DNA of 64,000 nucleotides from Kiritimatiellota bacterium (GTDB taxonomy: Bacteria; Verrucomicrobiota; Kiritimatiellia; JAAZAB01): the NCBI GenBank assembly GCA_026398415.1, contig JAPLSY010000018.1:62001-126000 (forward strand), in the 5' to 3' direction. The position numbers and the translations under genes were made by a program. Below, piece by piece: positions 20,514 to 29,194 of this stretch (positions within the stretch are counted from its first letter, which is position 1; each line of letters begins with the position of its first letter). The notes below the pieces were generated by a model. That model did not search any database. It saw only the letters and a program-made list of their open reading frames with translations, and was not told the DNA's origin.

Positions 20514-21458
20514 ATGCCAAAACAAAATTACGAGCTGAAAAACGACAAAATCCGGAAAGCCTTCCAGGAGCTCAAGAAAAAATCCCCGGCCCGGTTCAGC
20601 CGGAGATTGAATCTTTCCTGGAGCAACTGGGGCTTCGGTCTGGAACCACTGGCGCAGTCGGCCCGTCGCCTGCAAGCCAATGGCATCAATTTTGTTGAAC
20701 TGCACGGGAACCATTATGGGCCGGACCTGGGTTACAAAGTCAAGGAAACCCGGAGCATTTTGGCCGATCATGGGATGCGCGCGGCGGGCATCTGCGGCAT
20801 GTTTTCGGCCGATAATGATCTCTCCAGTAATCGCGGCATACAGCGGCAGGCCGCGCTTGATTACATTCGTCGCGAATTGGACTTTGCCGCCGCCATAGGC
20901 GCGACTTACCTGCTGGTGGTTCCCGGCGCCGTGGGCCGACCCCAGCCCTACGACCAGTCCGAGTTCGATCGCAGCGCCGTCGCTTTGCGCCTTGTGGCCG
21001 ATTGGTTTGTCAAACGCCGTATCCGGGCGGCCATTGAACCAATTCGCTCGGCGGAAGTCAGTTTGGTGCACACGATTGCCGATGCCCAGCGCTACATTCA
21101 AGCCGTCCGCCATCCCGGTATTGCCCATATCAACGGCGACATTTATCATATGCAGACCGAAGAAAGCCACATAGGCGAAGCCATTTTGAAAGCCGGATCG
21201 CAACTGATCAACTTGCATGTTGCCGACAGTAACCGGTGCGCGTTGGGTGAGGGTTCAATGGACCTGGATATCCTGATCATGGCGCTCTACCTCATTGGCT
21301 ACAACACGGATGGCTGTTATGTGACCCCTGAGCCGTTAGGTCCTGGCGGCGATCCTTATCCCGCCATGCACGGCAAGCCGGATCCGGCGGCACTGGACAA
21401 ACTTGTCCGTCAGACTGCCAAGTATTTCCGCGAACGTGAAGAAGTTCTGCTGGGGTAA
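20514..21458 (+). CDS. Sugar phosphate isomerase/epimerase (xylose-isomerase-like TIM barrel)
   Basis: 314 residues of the AP-endonuclease-2/xylose isomerase-like barrel. Likely metal ligands appear in order: AAIEPI (Glu), HINGDIYHM (Asp, His), LHVADSNR (His) and VTPEPLGPGGDP (Glu), as in D-psicose/D-tagatose 3-epimerases and inosose-type isomerases. The reaction is probably epimerisation or isomerisation of a ketose or keto-inositol; the exact one cannot be told. Heptad-repeat arrays lie on both sides, which makes the gene an isolated block between repeats. Confidence 0.88.
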   Translation: MPKQNYELKNDKIRKAFQELKKKSPARFSRRLNLSWSNWGFGLEPLAQSARRLQANGINFVELHGNHYGPDLGYKVKETRSILADHGMRAAGICGMFSADNDLSSNRGIQRQAALDYIRRELDFAAAIGATYLLVVPGAVGRPQPYDQSEFDRSAVALRLVADWFVKRRIRAAIEPIRSAEVSLVHTIADAQRYIQAVRHPGIAHINGDIYHMQTEESHIGEAILKAGSQLINLHVADSNRCALGEGSMDLDILIMALYLIGYNTDGCYVTPEPLGPGGDPYPAMHGKPDPAALDKLVRQTAKYFREREEVLLG

Positions 21459-21463
21459 GCGAA

Positions 21464-21510
21464 TGCCAGACCGGATAAGACGGACGACGGACGACAGACA
21501 CCGGAACGAT
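21464..21510. repeat. Tandem repeat with 7-nt period (CGACGGA/CGACAGA type)
   Basis: Copies read TGCCAGA, CCGGATA, AGACGGA, CGACGGA, CGACAGA, CACCGGA, ACGATTC. It shares CACCGGA and ACGAC words with the array at 20411-20459. It lies between the epimerase stop and the acetolactate decarboxylase start. Confidence 0.85.
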
Positions 21511-21527
21511 TCAAACAAGGACATAGC

Positions 21528-22259
21528 ATGAGACAATCAAAACCTCCGTCGGCACCGAACGGAAGTCCGATTTACCTGTGTGCGCCGGTCAACGCGCTGG
21601 TGGAAGGGCTTTACGAGCAAAAGGTGCCTTTTAAGGAAATCAAGCGGCACGGCGATTTCGGCTTGGGCACGTTCGATAACCTGGATGGGGAAATGATCAT
21701 GCTCGATGGCACCGTGTACCAGGTGAACTCGGCGGGCCGCGTGGCGGTCATTAATGACGCCTGCCTGACGCCGTTTGCCTGCGTCACGTTTTACCGGCCA
21801 ATCAGCCACGAGGACGTGGCGCAGGCCATGGATTACCCGGCGTTTTTGGACCTGATCCAGCACCTCCTGCCCTCGCCCAATCTTTTTTATGCTATCCGCA
21901 TGGAGGGCGTCTTCGACTATGTGAAAACACGCTCCGTGCCCAAGCAGGAAAATTATCGCCCCCTGGCGGATGTGGCCAAAGACCAGCCGGTGTTCGAATT
22001 TCAGAACGTGGCCGGGACGCTTGCCGGCTTCGTTACGCCGTCATTTATGGGCTCGGTCAATGTGCCTGGGCTGCATTTGCATTTCCTGTCCACCGATTTA
22101 ACCCGTGGCGGGCATGTGCTTGAATGCCGTCCCCGCCAGGGACGCATCGGCGTGCAGTTCATCACGCGGCTGGAGCTGTCGCTCCCCATGACCTTCGATT
22201 ACCTGACGCAGGACTTCACCCGCAATATCGAGCAGGATTTAAACAAGGCCGAGAAGTGA
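21528..22259 (+). CDS. budA: Alpha-acetolactate decarboxylase
   Basis: 243 residues, the usual length. Family motifs are HGDFGLGTFDNLDGEM, DGTVYQV, GVFDYVKTRSVPKQ, GFVTPSFM and the zinc-ligand segment GLHLHFLSTDLTRGGH (His-x-His and a later His). It decarboxylates (S)-2-acetolactate to (R)-acetoin using zinc, and directs pyruvate carbon to acetoin/butanediol or drains excess acetolactate. No acetolactate synthase or butanediol dehydrogenase is nearby. The match is strong. Confidence 0.96.
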   Translation: MRQSKPPSAPNGSPIYLCAPVNALVEGLYEQKVPFKEIKRHGDFGLGTFDNLDGEMIMLDGTVYQVNSAGRVAVINDACLTPFACVTFYRPISHEDVAQAMDYPAFLDLIQHLLPSPNLFYAIRMEGVFDYVKTRSVPKQENYRPLADVAKDQPVFEFQNVAGTLAGFVTPSFMGSVNVPGLHLHFLSTDLTRGGHVLECRPRQGRIGVQFITRLELSLPMTFDYLTQDFTRNIEQDLNKAEK

Positions 22260-22586
22260 TCGTCGAGCGTAAAGTATGAAGCAGATGCCGGCTTGAAGAG
22301 GGCGAACGATTGGCATCATGCTGAGCGCGTAGCGCGATAACATGAATGCCGTTGTTCGGAAATTTGTTGCTTATTTTTTAGATTAACCCTTTTGGCGTTA
22401 ATTTTCCAAGATTCGCGGATGATCCCTTTGTCTGTCCTCGCGCAGAGGAAAGCTCCCCGCCTGCCATCCATAGCTCCTGGAGCGACGGATGGAGCGTAGC
22501 AGGGTCCGTCGTCCGTCCTCCCGCCTTCGCCCTCCGGGCTTCGGTGGGCAGGCTGTCGTCTGGCGTCCGTCGTCAGGCGTCTGTCT
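22260..22586. other. Repeat-rich gap between convergent genes
   Basis: No gene seen. From 22464 on, it is made of a REP-like hairpin (22464-22492, CCATCCATAGCTCCTGGAGC...), a 7-nt-period tract (22504-22518, GTCCGTC), another hairpin near 22518-22550 and a longer heptad tract (22553-22588). The stop of the receiver-phosphatase gene abuts the last tract. The hairpins may terminate both converging transcripts. Confidence 0.65.
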
Positions 22587-22588
22587 TC
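22464..22588. repeat. REP-like hairpin plus 7-nt-period tracts
   Basis: CCATCCATAGCTCC/GGAGCGACGGATGG forms a stem at 22464-22492. Heptads GTCCGTC (22504-22518) and TGTCGTC, TGGCGTC, CGTCGTC, AGGCGTC, TGTCTTC (22553-22588) are in inverse orientation relative to those at 20411 and 21464, with a CCGCCTTCGCC hairpin between them. Confidence 0.8.
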
Positions 22589-23801
22589 AAGCCGGGAACT
22601 GCAGTTTGACTATGGAGAAATCGTCGTCGAGCGGGCCGGCGCCGCGCATACCGTGCACGGTTTTGGCCAACTCCTCGATTTCCGGCTTGCCGGCGCCGAC
22701 AGAGGCGGCCATAAGCTGGGTAAACTCGCTGAACGTCCACAGGGTTCCATCCGGCCGGGTAATTTCATACACCCCGTCGCTCATGAGGAACAGGGTGCTG
22801 CCGGGCGGCACGGGCTGTGTCGAAGTGCGGTAGGTCGTGCCTGGCATGCCACCCAGCACCATGCCCGGCTTGCCCAATTCACTCACGGTTGTGTTGCCCG
22901 CCGGATCTTTGTTGATCAACAAGGACGGCGGGTGCCCGGCGCTGGCATAGCGCAGCGTCCGCGTGGAACGCGCATACACGCCATACCAGATCGTGAAATA
23001 CATGTTGTTGTGTTTTTCCATCTGGAAGGCCTCGTTGAGCGCCGTCAGCATGGCGCCCGGTTCCCCGAAATCCGTGTTTGGCAGGGTCTGCGACCGGAGC
23101 ACATTCATGGCCGAAATGGAAAGCAATGCCGCGCCCACCCCGTGTCCGCAAACATCCAATAAAAACATGCAGAAACGATCGTCATCCAGCCAGTGATATC
23201 CAAAGGCGTCGCCACCCAGCGAGGTGGAGGGAATGAACTGCCAGCTGGTGCGCACGGGCCCCTGGTCCAGCGGCGCGGGCAGGAGCGATTGCACATAGGC
23301 CGCCGCCTCGGCCAGTTCGGCGGCCAGCGCCTTCTGACTGGCCAGCAGGGCCTGGTAAGCTTCATTGCGCTCCAGTAAATTGATGTAGCCCTGCGAGTGG
23401 TGCCGAATACGCGCCACCAGCTCGATCCGGTCCGGGAGCTTGACCAGGTAATCGTTGGCGCCCAGCGCAAAAGCCTCCGCCTTGGTGGTGGGCTCTTCCT
23501 TGGTCGAAAGCACGATCAGCGGAGTATCCCGCAGGGTGGGTTCGGCCCGGTAGAATTTTACCAGCGTCAGGCCGTCAATTTCCGGCATGACGAGGTCCTG
23601 GAGAATGACGGTAGGCGCCAGCTCGCGGGCCATCTTCAAGGCGCCGGCCGGATCGCTGCAGTAATGAAAGCGGATATCGGCTTCGGGCGCCAGCATGCGG
23701 CGCACGGCCTCGCCGATCATGGCCTGATCATCCACCAGCAGGACCTTGATCGCATGTTGGGGCAACGCGGTTTTTAACGGGCTATCGTTTGTGTTTTCCA
23801 T
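22587..23801 (-). CDS. Response regulator with PP2C (SpoIIE/RsbU-type) phosphatase output
   Basis: 404 residues. The receiver domain (~18-135) has LLVDDQ, phospho-acceptor Asp69 in LQDLVMPEIDG and Lys in STKEEP. A short coiled coil (~140-170) follows, then a PP2C domain (~180-400) with the metal-site motifs GGDAF, LLDVCGHGVGAALL, LMSDGVYE and GPLDDDFS, so it looks active. In RsbU-like proteins this output dephosphorylates a STAS anti-anti-sigma factor. It is the last gene after cheB in the chemosensory run, where Wsp systems carry a GGDEF regulator. AAGGA precedes the ATG. No STAS or anti-sigma gene is in the window. Confidence 0.95.
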   Translation of the reverse strand: MENTNDSPLKTALPQHAIKVLLVDDQAMIGEAVRRMLAPEADIRFHYCSDPAGALKMARELAPTVILQDLVMPEIDGLTLVKFYRAEPTLRDTPLIVLSTKEEPTTKAEAFALGANDYLVKLPDRIELVARIRHHSQGYINLLERNEAYQALLASQKALAAELAEAAAYVQSLLPAPLDQGPVRTSWQFIPSTSLGGDAFGYHWLDDDRFCMFLLDVCGHGVGAALLSISAMNVLRSQTLPNTDFGEPGAMLTALNEAFQMEKHNNMYFTIWYGVYARSTRTLRYASAGHPPSLLINKDPAGNTTVSELGKPGMVLGGMPGTTYRTSTQPVPPGSTLFLMSDGVYEITRPDGTLWTFSEFTQLMAASVGAGKPEIEELAKTVHGMRGAGPLDDDFSIVKLQFPA

Positions 23802-23837
23802 GGTTGTCCTTAATGTATTGAAGTTTTCAGTAACGAT

Positions 23838-24010
23838 GCATTTCGCCTTGGGTGCGGAGACCGAATGTGTGATTTTGGCTCGGCGGCGGTGTTCTCGCCG
23901 GACGGCGCATACACGAGTATAGCGCCGCCGGCGACGCCTGGCCGTCGAGCCAATCTAACGCATTCTGTTCCGCTTTCTCTCTCAGACTCGCCCAACCCAA
24001 GGCGCAATGC
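23838..24010. repeat. Long imperfect palindrome between cheB and the receiver-phosphatase gene
   Basis: Outer arms 23838-23853 (GCATTTCGCCTTGGGT) and 23995-24010 match in inverted orientation at 15 of 16 positions. Inner segments also pair in order: GCGGA/TCCGC, GAATG/CATTC, TTGGCTCG/CGAGCCAA and GGCG-rich cores. The 173-bp element could be a MITE-like insertion or a structured RNA within the operon. No coding sequence is seen in it. Confidence 0.65.
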
Positions 24011-24077
24011 AGTCACATCCGCCAAGGGCGGATAAAGAACCCAGTCCTTGCTTTATTCGTTGAATGGCAGCCTAATT

Positions 24078-25130
24078 TCAAACAGGCTTCGTTTTCCGTT
24101 CTTCAATTCCCTGCATGATGGCGTCCGCGATGGCGTTCAGCGGCAGGATTTTTTCGGCGGCGAGCAGTTCCGCTGCCGCCCGCGGCATCCCGTACACGAT
24201 GGAGGTGGCTTCATCCTGTGCCAGGGTGCGCCAGCCGCAGTGCCGCAGGGCCAGCAACCCTTCGCCGCCATCCCGTCCCATGCCGGTCAACAACACCGCC
24301 ACGCCAGGTGGCGACCAATGTGCCGCCACGCTCTTGAAAAATACATCCACGGACGGGCGATAAAAACATTTAGCCGGCTCAACCCGATACTCCAGCGTGC
24401 CGTGTTTCGTCAGCACCAGGTGGTCGTTGGTGCCGGCCAGCCAGACCGTGCCGGTCTCCGGACGGCATCCCGGCGTGGCCACCTTGACATTGAGCTGGCA
24501 ATGCGTGCCCAGCCAGAGGGCCAGATCAGCAGAAAATTCCTTGTCGATGTGCTGGGTGATCACCATGGCCGCGTTAACAACCGCCGGCAATCGGGATAAA
24601 ATATCCGCCAACGCGGCGGGGCCACCCGTTGAGGCGCCCAGAACGATGAGCGGCAGGTTGCCCTTGGCCATTGGCGGCGCCCCAGACTCCAGTGTCGCCG
24701 CCGCGCTCATCGGTGCCGGACTCATTGGCGCCGGACGCGTGATCAAGTGGCCGATGATCTCGATCTTGCGCAATAGCGCCTGGGCGCCGGTCAGTTTGCC
24801 ATCCGTGCCCAGCACGGGGGTATTGACGGCGTCCAGCGCGCCGTAGCCCATGGCTTCGAACACCAGGCTTATATTGCCGTCCACGGTGGCGGTCACCACC
24901 AGGATGGGACAGGGCGAATCCTGCATAATGTGCCGGGTGGCTTCGACGCCGTTCATTACCGGCATGATCAGGTCCATGAGAATCATGTCGGGATGGTCTG
25001 CCGCGCACTTCTTGACTGCTTCGGCGCCGTCGTGCGCCACCCAGGCAATCGTGTAATCCGGGTGACTGCGCACCACGCGCCGCAGGGCTTCCACCGCCAT
25101 CATAAGGTCGTTGACGATCGCGATTTTCAA
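24078..25130 (-). CDS. cheB: Chemotaxis protein-glutamate methylesterase (CheB; WspF-like)
   Basis: 350 residues: receiver (~1-120, Asp in LMDLIMPVMNG) and methylesterase domain (~155-345) with Ser in LGASTGGPAAL, His in ITQHIDKEFS and Asp in LTGMGRDGGEG. It removes methyl groups from chemoreceptor glutamates and feeds adaptation. The start is a TTG whose last bases overlap the cheA TGA (TTGA), with GGAG four bases upstream, so translation is coupled to cheA. In Wsp systems this gene is wspF, the negative regulator. Confidence 0.95.
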   Translation of the reverse strand: MKIAIVNDLMMAVEALRRVVRSHPDYTIAWVAHDGAEAVKKCAADHPDMILMDLIMPVMNGVEATRHIMQDSPCPILVVTATVDGNISLVFEAMGYGALDAVNTPVLGTDGKLTGAQALLRKIEIIGHLITRPAPMSPAPMSAAATLESGAPPMAKGNLPLIVLGASTGGPAALADILSRLPAVVNAAMVITQHIDKEFSADLALWLGTHCQLNVKVATPGCRPETGTVWLAGTNDHLVLTKHGTLEYRVEPAKCFYRPSVDVFFKSVAAHWSPPGVAVLLTGMGRDGGEGLLALRHCGWRTLAQDEATSIVYGMPRAAAELLAAEKILPLNAIADAIMQGIEERKTKPV

Positions 25131-27472
25131 GGATCTCCGATCACATCCGCCACGGTCTTCAAAAACGTTTCGTCATGGAAACTGCTCTTGGTGAGATAAT
25201 GGGTGGCCCCCGCCTCGAGTCCGCTCAAGCGATCCTCTTCGCGGTCCTTGTAGGATACGATGATCACCGGCAGGGCCTGGAGCCGGACATCCTGCTTGAT
25301 ATGCCGCACGAGCTCAATGCCGTTCATCCGCGGCATGTCAACGTCGCTGACGACCAGGTCGTAACGTCCCATGCGCACCGTGTTCCAGGCATCCATGCCG
25401 TCCACGGCCACGTCCACGGTGTAACCGCGGTTTTCCAGCAGTTTACGTTCCATCTCGCGGACCGTGATCGAGTCGTCTGCGACCAGGATATGCTTGCGGG
25501 TCTTGGCGGCCGCCGTCTTGCCTGCCACCTGAAATTGCTTCAGACGTCCGCCGGAAAGCAGGTTTTCGATGGACCGCACCAGGTCTTCCGTATCAACAAT
25601 CATCACAGGCGCGCCGTCATCCAACAGGGAAACCGCGCTTACGTCCCGGACTTTGCCCAGCCGCGCATCCAGCGTATGTACCACCAGCTTGCTTTCCCCG
25701 ATAAACCGATCGACAACCAGGCCGTAAGCGTTTGCGCGTTCCCCGATAATTACGATTGGCCACGCCGCCGGGCGGTTAGCGACGCCGCTCAGTTCCAGTA
25801 CTTCGCGTGCATCCACCAGTCCAATATGCCGCTGGTTCAATGTCAGGTATCGCCGGCCCTCCAAGGTCTGGATCTCCTCCGGCGAAGCCATGACCAGGTG
25901 GTCAATTCGCGTCAGCGGAATGGCATACGGATCACCCGCAATTTCCACCAGCAGGGTGCGTAAGACGGAAAGCGTAATCGGTAACTGTAAATGGAACTGC
26001 GCGCCGGCGCCGGGGCGATTCTCCACGCGCACAAAACCGCCCACTTCCTGGGTCAGATTGCGGACGATATCCAGGCCCACGCCCCGCCCGGAAATTTCAG
26101 TTACTGCTTCACTCGTCGAAAATCCCGGTAGAAAAAGGAAATCCAGCAATTCGGCCTCGGTAAGGCGGCCGACCATTTCATCGGTGCTGAGTCCGCGGGC
26201 AACCACTTTGCGACGGATGCGCTCCAAGTCAATGCCGCGCCCGTCATCGGACACGGTAATGTGCAGTTGCCCGGCTTGGTGGCGCGCCTCCAGCCTCAGT
26301 AATCCTTCCGGATTCTTTCCCGCCGCCTGGCGTACTTCGGGAGTTTCCAAGCCATGGTCCAGTGCATTGCGCAGGAGGTGCGTCAGCGGCGCTTCCAGTT
26401 TCTCCATGATTTCGCGGTCCACGCCGGTGGTCTGGCCGACCATCTCGAATTTGACTTTTTTGTTCAACTGGCGCGCCAGGTCCCGAACCATGCGTGGAAA
26501 ACCCTGCACACCATCGGCAAACGGTCGCATGCGGCTGATCAGGCCTTCCCGGTAAAGTCGTTCGGCCAAGTCCGAGGACTGCTGTGCGAAGAAATCGAAT
26601 TCTTCCAGGCGCTTGGCTGTGGCCTGGCGGCAGGCATTCAGTTTATTGCGCAGGTTGGCGACCTGCTCGGCCGAAGCCAACGTTTTGGCCGGTGCCGCCG
26701 ACTCGGCCGTGCGGCTGTCCCGCCAGTTCTCGTTCCGTGCCGTGCATGCTTGTTCCACCAGGCGGGCCAGTTCGTTCTGCCGCTTTTTAAGCGCCTGTAA
26801 TCCGGCGGCAAACGGCTCAAACCAGCGCGTCTGCACCATGTATTCGCCCATCATGCCGAGCATGCGATTAAGATTGTCGGATGAGACCCGCACGGCCCGG
26901 TCTCCGCTCTCCGTGCCGGCGGACGAAACCGGCGTTTTGGCCGGAGTCGATGTTTTGGCCGGAGCCGACGTATCGGCCGATGGCTTGGCTTCAGTGGGTT
27001 TGGGTTTCGGAAGATTTTCTGACGGCTTGGCTGTCTTCGCGCTTGGCGCCGTCTGGCCGGAACGGATTGCCGCCAAACGTCCCACCAGTTCATCAATTGC
27101 CGCCTGATGTCCGGTCCGCCAGGCGGCAGCTTCCGCCTCCGGTACGAGGGCAATTTGCGTCAGCATATCCACCGCGCTCAATAGGCCATCCACCGCTTCC
27201 GGCTGAATGACAATCTCGCTCTTCTGGGCGGCGACGAAACAATCTTCCAGTGCGTGGGCGACTTTAACGGCGGGATCGAGGTTGACAATACGCGCCGCGC
27301 CCTTCAGCGAATGGGCGGCGCGCATCATGGCCGCCAGCCGCTCGGTATTGCCGGGATCCTGCTCAAGGGCCAGCAGGCTCTCGTTCAGAATAGCCGTCTG
27401 GGCCTCCGTTTCCTGCCGGAACAGATCCAGCATGGAAAAATTACTTAAATCCTGTCCAGCGGATGTCGTCAT
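25127..27472 (-). CDS. cheA: Hybrid histidine kinase CheA with C-terminal receiver (WspE-like)
   Basis: 781 residues: HPt domain with phospho-His54 in AAHSLKGAAR; Ala/Pro/Lys-rich linker (~150-195) of short repeats (TSAPAKTSTPAKT); dimerisation helices; HATPase with LLRNALDHG, VSDDGRGID and GRGVGLDIV; CheW-like domain; and a receiver with Asp in VVSDVDMPRMNG. There is no separate P2 domain. It autophosphorylates in response to the receptors and passes phosphate to the CheB and PP2C-receiver proteins; its own receiver may be a sink. Domain order equals WspE/FrzE-type kinases. Confidence 0.96.
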   Translation of the reverse strand: MTTSAGQDLSNFSMLDLFRQETEAQTAILNESLLALEQDPGNTERLAAMMRAAHSLKGAARIVNLDPAVKVAHALEDCFVAAQKSEIVIQPEAVDGLLSAVDMLTQIALVPEAEAAAWRTGHQAAIDELVGRLAAIRSGQTAPSAKTAKPSENLPKPKPTEAKPSADTSAPAKTSTPAKTPVSSAGTESGDRAVRVSSDNLNRMLGMMGEYMVQTRWFEPFAAGLQALKKRQNELARLVEQACTARNENWRDSRTAESAAPAKTLASAEQVANLRNKLNACRQATAKRLEEFDFFAQQSSDLAERLYREGLISRMRPFADGVQGFPRMVRDLARQLNKKVKFEMVGQTTGVDREIMEKLEAPLTHLLRNALDHGLETPEVRQAAGKNPEGLLRLEARHQAGQLHITVSDDGRGIDLERIRRKVVARGLSTDEMVGRLTEAELLDFLFLPGFSTSEAVTEISGRGVGLDIVRNLTQEVGGFVRVENRPGAGAQFHLQLPITLSVLRTLLVEIAGDPYAIPLTRIDHLVMASPEEIQTLEGRRYLTLNQRHIGLVDAREVLELSGVANRPAAWPIVIIGERANAYGLVVDRFIGESKLVVHTLDARLGKVRDVSAVSLLDDGAPVMIVDTEDLVRSIENLLSGGRLKQFQVAGKTAAAKTRKHILVADDSITVREMERKLLENRGYTVDVAVDGMDAWNTVRMGRYDLVVSDVDMPRMNGIELVRHIKQDVRLQALPVIIVSYKDREEDRLSGLEAGATHYLTKSSFHDETFLKTVADVIGDP

Positions 27473-27884
27473 GCTAATTTATTCCATTCATGCTGCTCAG
27501 CTTGATCAAGTGGATTTGAGGCAAGCAATCTGAGACAGGATTTTCAGCCGGAGGCGGATCTGCCTGTGGCATGAACATGATTTTCTGATGAACCCCTCCA
27601 TCCTCATGTCAATGTTAGCCCGCCTTCTTCCTTGCCAATCAATCCTGTTAATCTTTCATTAGCATCCCACAGGATGCTCAGACCGTAGACTGTGGACCGT
27701 GGACTGTAGGAAAACAGGCGAAAAACGAGCAATAATCAGCCAGATGCCAAAACCATGGTTCCGGTTTTGTGTATCGGCGTTTTGCCTGTTCGAACCTACA
27801 GCCTACAGTCTACAGCCCTCGGCGGCCCTATGGGACGCCAGTGTTGATCTTTTATTAAATAAAAACCAACCGGTTTATTTGTCA
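27473..27884. other. Gap between cheA and the URO-D-like gene
   Basis: No gene found. It contains the composite stem-loop at 27680-27816 and the first copy of a 35-bp direct repeat at 27858-27892. The Wsp-like operon is therefore interrupted here by about 1.7 kb including the URO-D-like gene. Confidence 0.6.
27680..27816. repeat. Composite stem-loop with 7-nt-period arms
   Basis: Left arm 27680-27710 (AGACCGT, AGACTGT, GGACCGT, GGACTGT) and right arm 27795-27816 (CCTACAG, CCTACAG, TCTACAG) are inverse. Next inward, AACAGGCGAAAAACG pairs with CGTTTTGCCTGTT, and a small hairpin (CAAAACC/GGTTTTG) is at the centre. The arms have the same 7-nt rhythm as the other arrays but different words. Confidence 0.8.
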
Positions 27885-27892
27885 CTAATATT
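27858..27892. repeat. Direct repeat copy 1 flanking the URO-D-like gene
   Basis: The stretch reads AATAAAAACC followed by AACCGGTTTATTTGTC and CTAATATT. It matches 29078-29112 at 28 of 35 positions in the same orientation. Its end overlaps the stop of the URO-D-like gene. It contains the palindrome AACCGGTT. Confidence 0.7.
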
Positions 27893-29030
27893 TTACTTTA
27901 TGGTTTGACCCTGACTTTTCCGTTATTTTAAGTATTTCGGCAATTTGTTGATAAACTGCAGGATTGTGTTCCGCTGTCTGGGTAATATCGGTGCCCACGG
28001 TACAGATATTGAATATAGTGGGGATATTCCACTTTTGCGCGGATTCCTTATATCTTTTTATCATCTCCAGATCAGCCCAATCAGCCGGGGAAATATTTAT
28101 AAGCGCTTTTGCCGGCCATGAGCGGCAAATCTCTTCCATCGGCGTCTGGGCCAAATTGAGGGCGGCAAGATAATTAGCGGCGTCGTTAAAGATCCTGATG
28201 GTTGAGGCACAGTTGCCGCAGGAATGGAGCACGAGCGGGCCGAATTGGGCGGCTATCCGTTTCAGGCAGGGGACGCCAAAATCTCCGAAATAATCCGGCC
28301 CTAAAACGCCCAGCATGTCCTCGCTCAGGGCGAAACCATTGGCGGGCCGCCAGAGGTATGGATGGCAATGGATAGGAACCATGAGCGGCGTCGGAATGGC
28401 TTTTTGAATCGCGCTAATGAAATCGGCGGTAATCTCGGTGCAGATTTCCAGAAACTGTCTGACCTTTTTCGGCGCCAGAGAAAGAGCGCAGAAGAATTCT
28501 TCCTGGTTAAGAATCTGGGTGGCCGTGCTCAGCGGTCCTTGCGGGTCGGGCGGATGCAGGGGCAATTGTCCCTCGGTTTTATCAATAAAGAACGCAATCC
28601 GTTCCCGGGTCAGGCGCCAGAGAGATTTGGGCCTTGTCAGATCAGGGGCAGACATCGTTAAAGCGGCCGCCAGATCGGAGTATCTCGGCTCAGCGACCAT
28701 GAGCCCATCCATCTCCTTTAACTCACAACCGCATTCCAGGGCAAGGAGATAACAGTTGGAGGAAGTGATCAGGGATGGGACATAGTCGTCCGGCAAATGG
28801 GCTTTGCGGATAATCTCATCCAGCTGGATATGGAGGCTTTCCTCGTGGGAGAGTTTATCCATGGAGTAGTTCACCTTGCCCAGGGGGATTTCCCGCCGTC
28901 GGATAGTGTAGGGAAATCTATTCCCGATGTCCGCCTTCTGCCAGAAGGCGTTAAGCCGCTTCTTGGTGTTCTCTATTCGTGGCTGTGGATAGAGCTCGGC
29001 AATTATCTTTAATTTTTCTTTGATGTTCAT
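27885..29030 (-). CDS. URO-D superfamily protein inserted in the chemosensory run
   Basis: About 381 residues from the ATG at 29030; an ATG at 29057 is also in frame and neither has a clear ribosome site. The URO-D/MtaA-type fold is indicated by VLHSCGNCAS (His-x-Cys, matching the zinc site of methylcobalamin:CoM methyltransferases), LINISPADWADLE and the C-terminal IFNICTVGTD. The HemE RQAGRY motif is absent. It may be a corrinoid- or zinc-dependent methyltransferase. It lies between the second cheW and cheA, same strand, flanked by direct repeats, and has no obvious signalling role. Confidence 0.85.
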   Translation of the reverse strand: MNIKEKLKIIAELYPQPRIENTKKRLNAFWQKADIGNRFPYTIRRREIPLGKVNYSMDKLSHEESLHIQLDEIIRKAHLPDDYVPSLITSSNCYLLALECGCELKEMDGLMVAEPRYSDLAAALTMSAPDLTRPKSLWRLTRERIAFFIDKTEGQLPLHPPDPQGPLSTATQILNQEEFFCALSLAPKKVRQFLEICTEITADFISAIQKAIPTPLMVPIHCHPYLWRPANGFALSEDMLGVLGPDYFGDFGVPCLKRIAAQFGPLVLHSCGNCASTIRIFNDAANYLAALNLAQTPMEEICRSWPAKALINISPADWADLEMIKRYKESAQKWNIPTIFNICTVGTDITQTAEHNPAVYQQIAEILKITEKSGSNHKVKY

Positions 29031-29077
29031 TTCTGTTCGCAAGTTTAGAGCGGGCATTATTTAGCTTGGCCCCATTC

Positions 29078-29112
29078 AATAGAATCTAACCGGTTAGTTT
29101 GTCGCTAATCTT
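29078..29112. repeat. Direct repeat copy 2 flanking the URO-D-like gene
   Basis: The stretch reads AATAGAATCT followed by AACCGGTTAGTTTGTC and CTAATCTT, the partner of 27858-27892. The copies are 1220 bases apart and bracket the URO-D-like gene almost exactly. Confidence 0.7.
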
Positions 29113-29194
29113 GTTAATCCCACCGTTAAAATTCTGGGTGCCGAGATCGTCAAAAGCCGATGCCTTCTGAAAAGACAAGAGCAGTTACTTCCAT

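Noticed and set aside
27680..27816. Insertion sequence
   Set aside because: It has inverted arms but no transposase and no clear target duplication, so it is treated as a repeat element.
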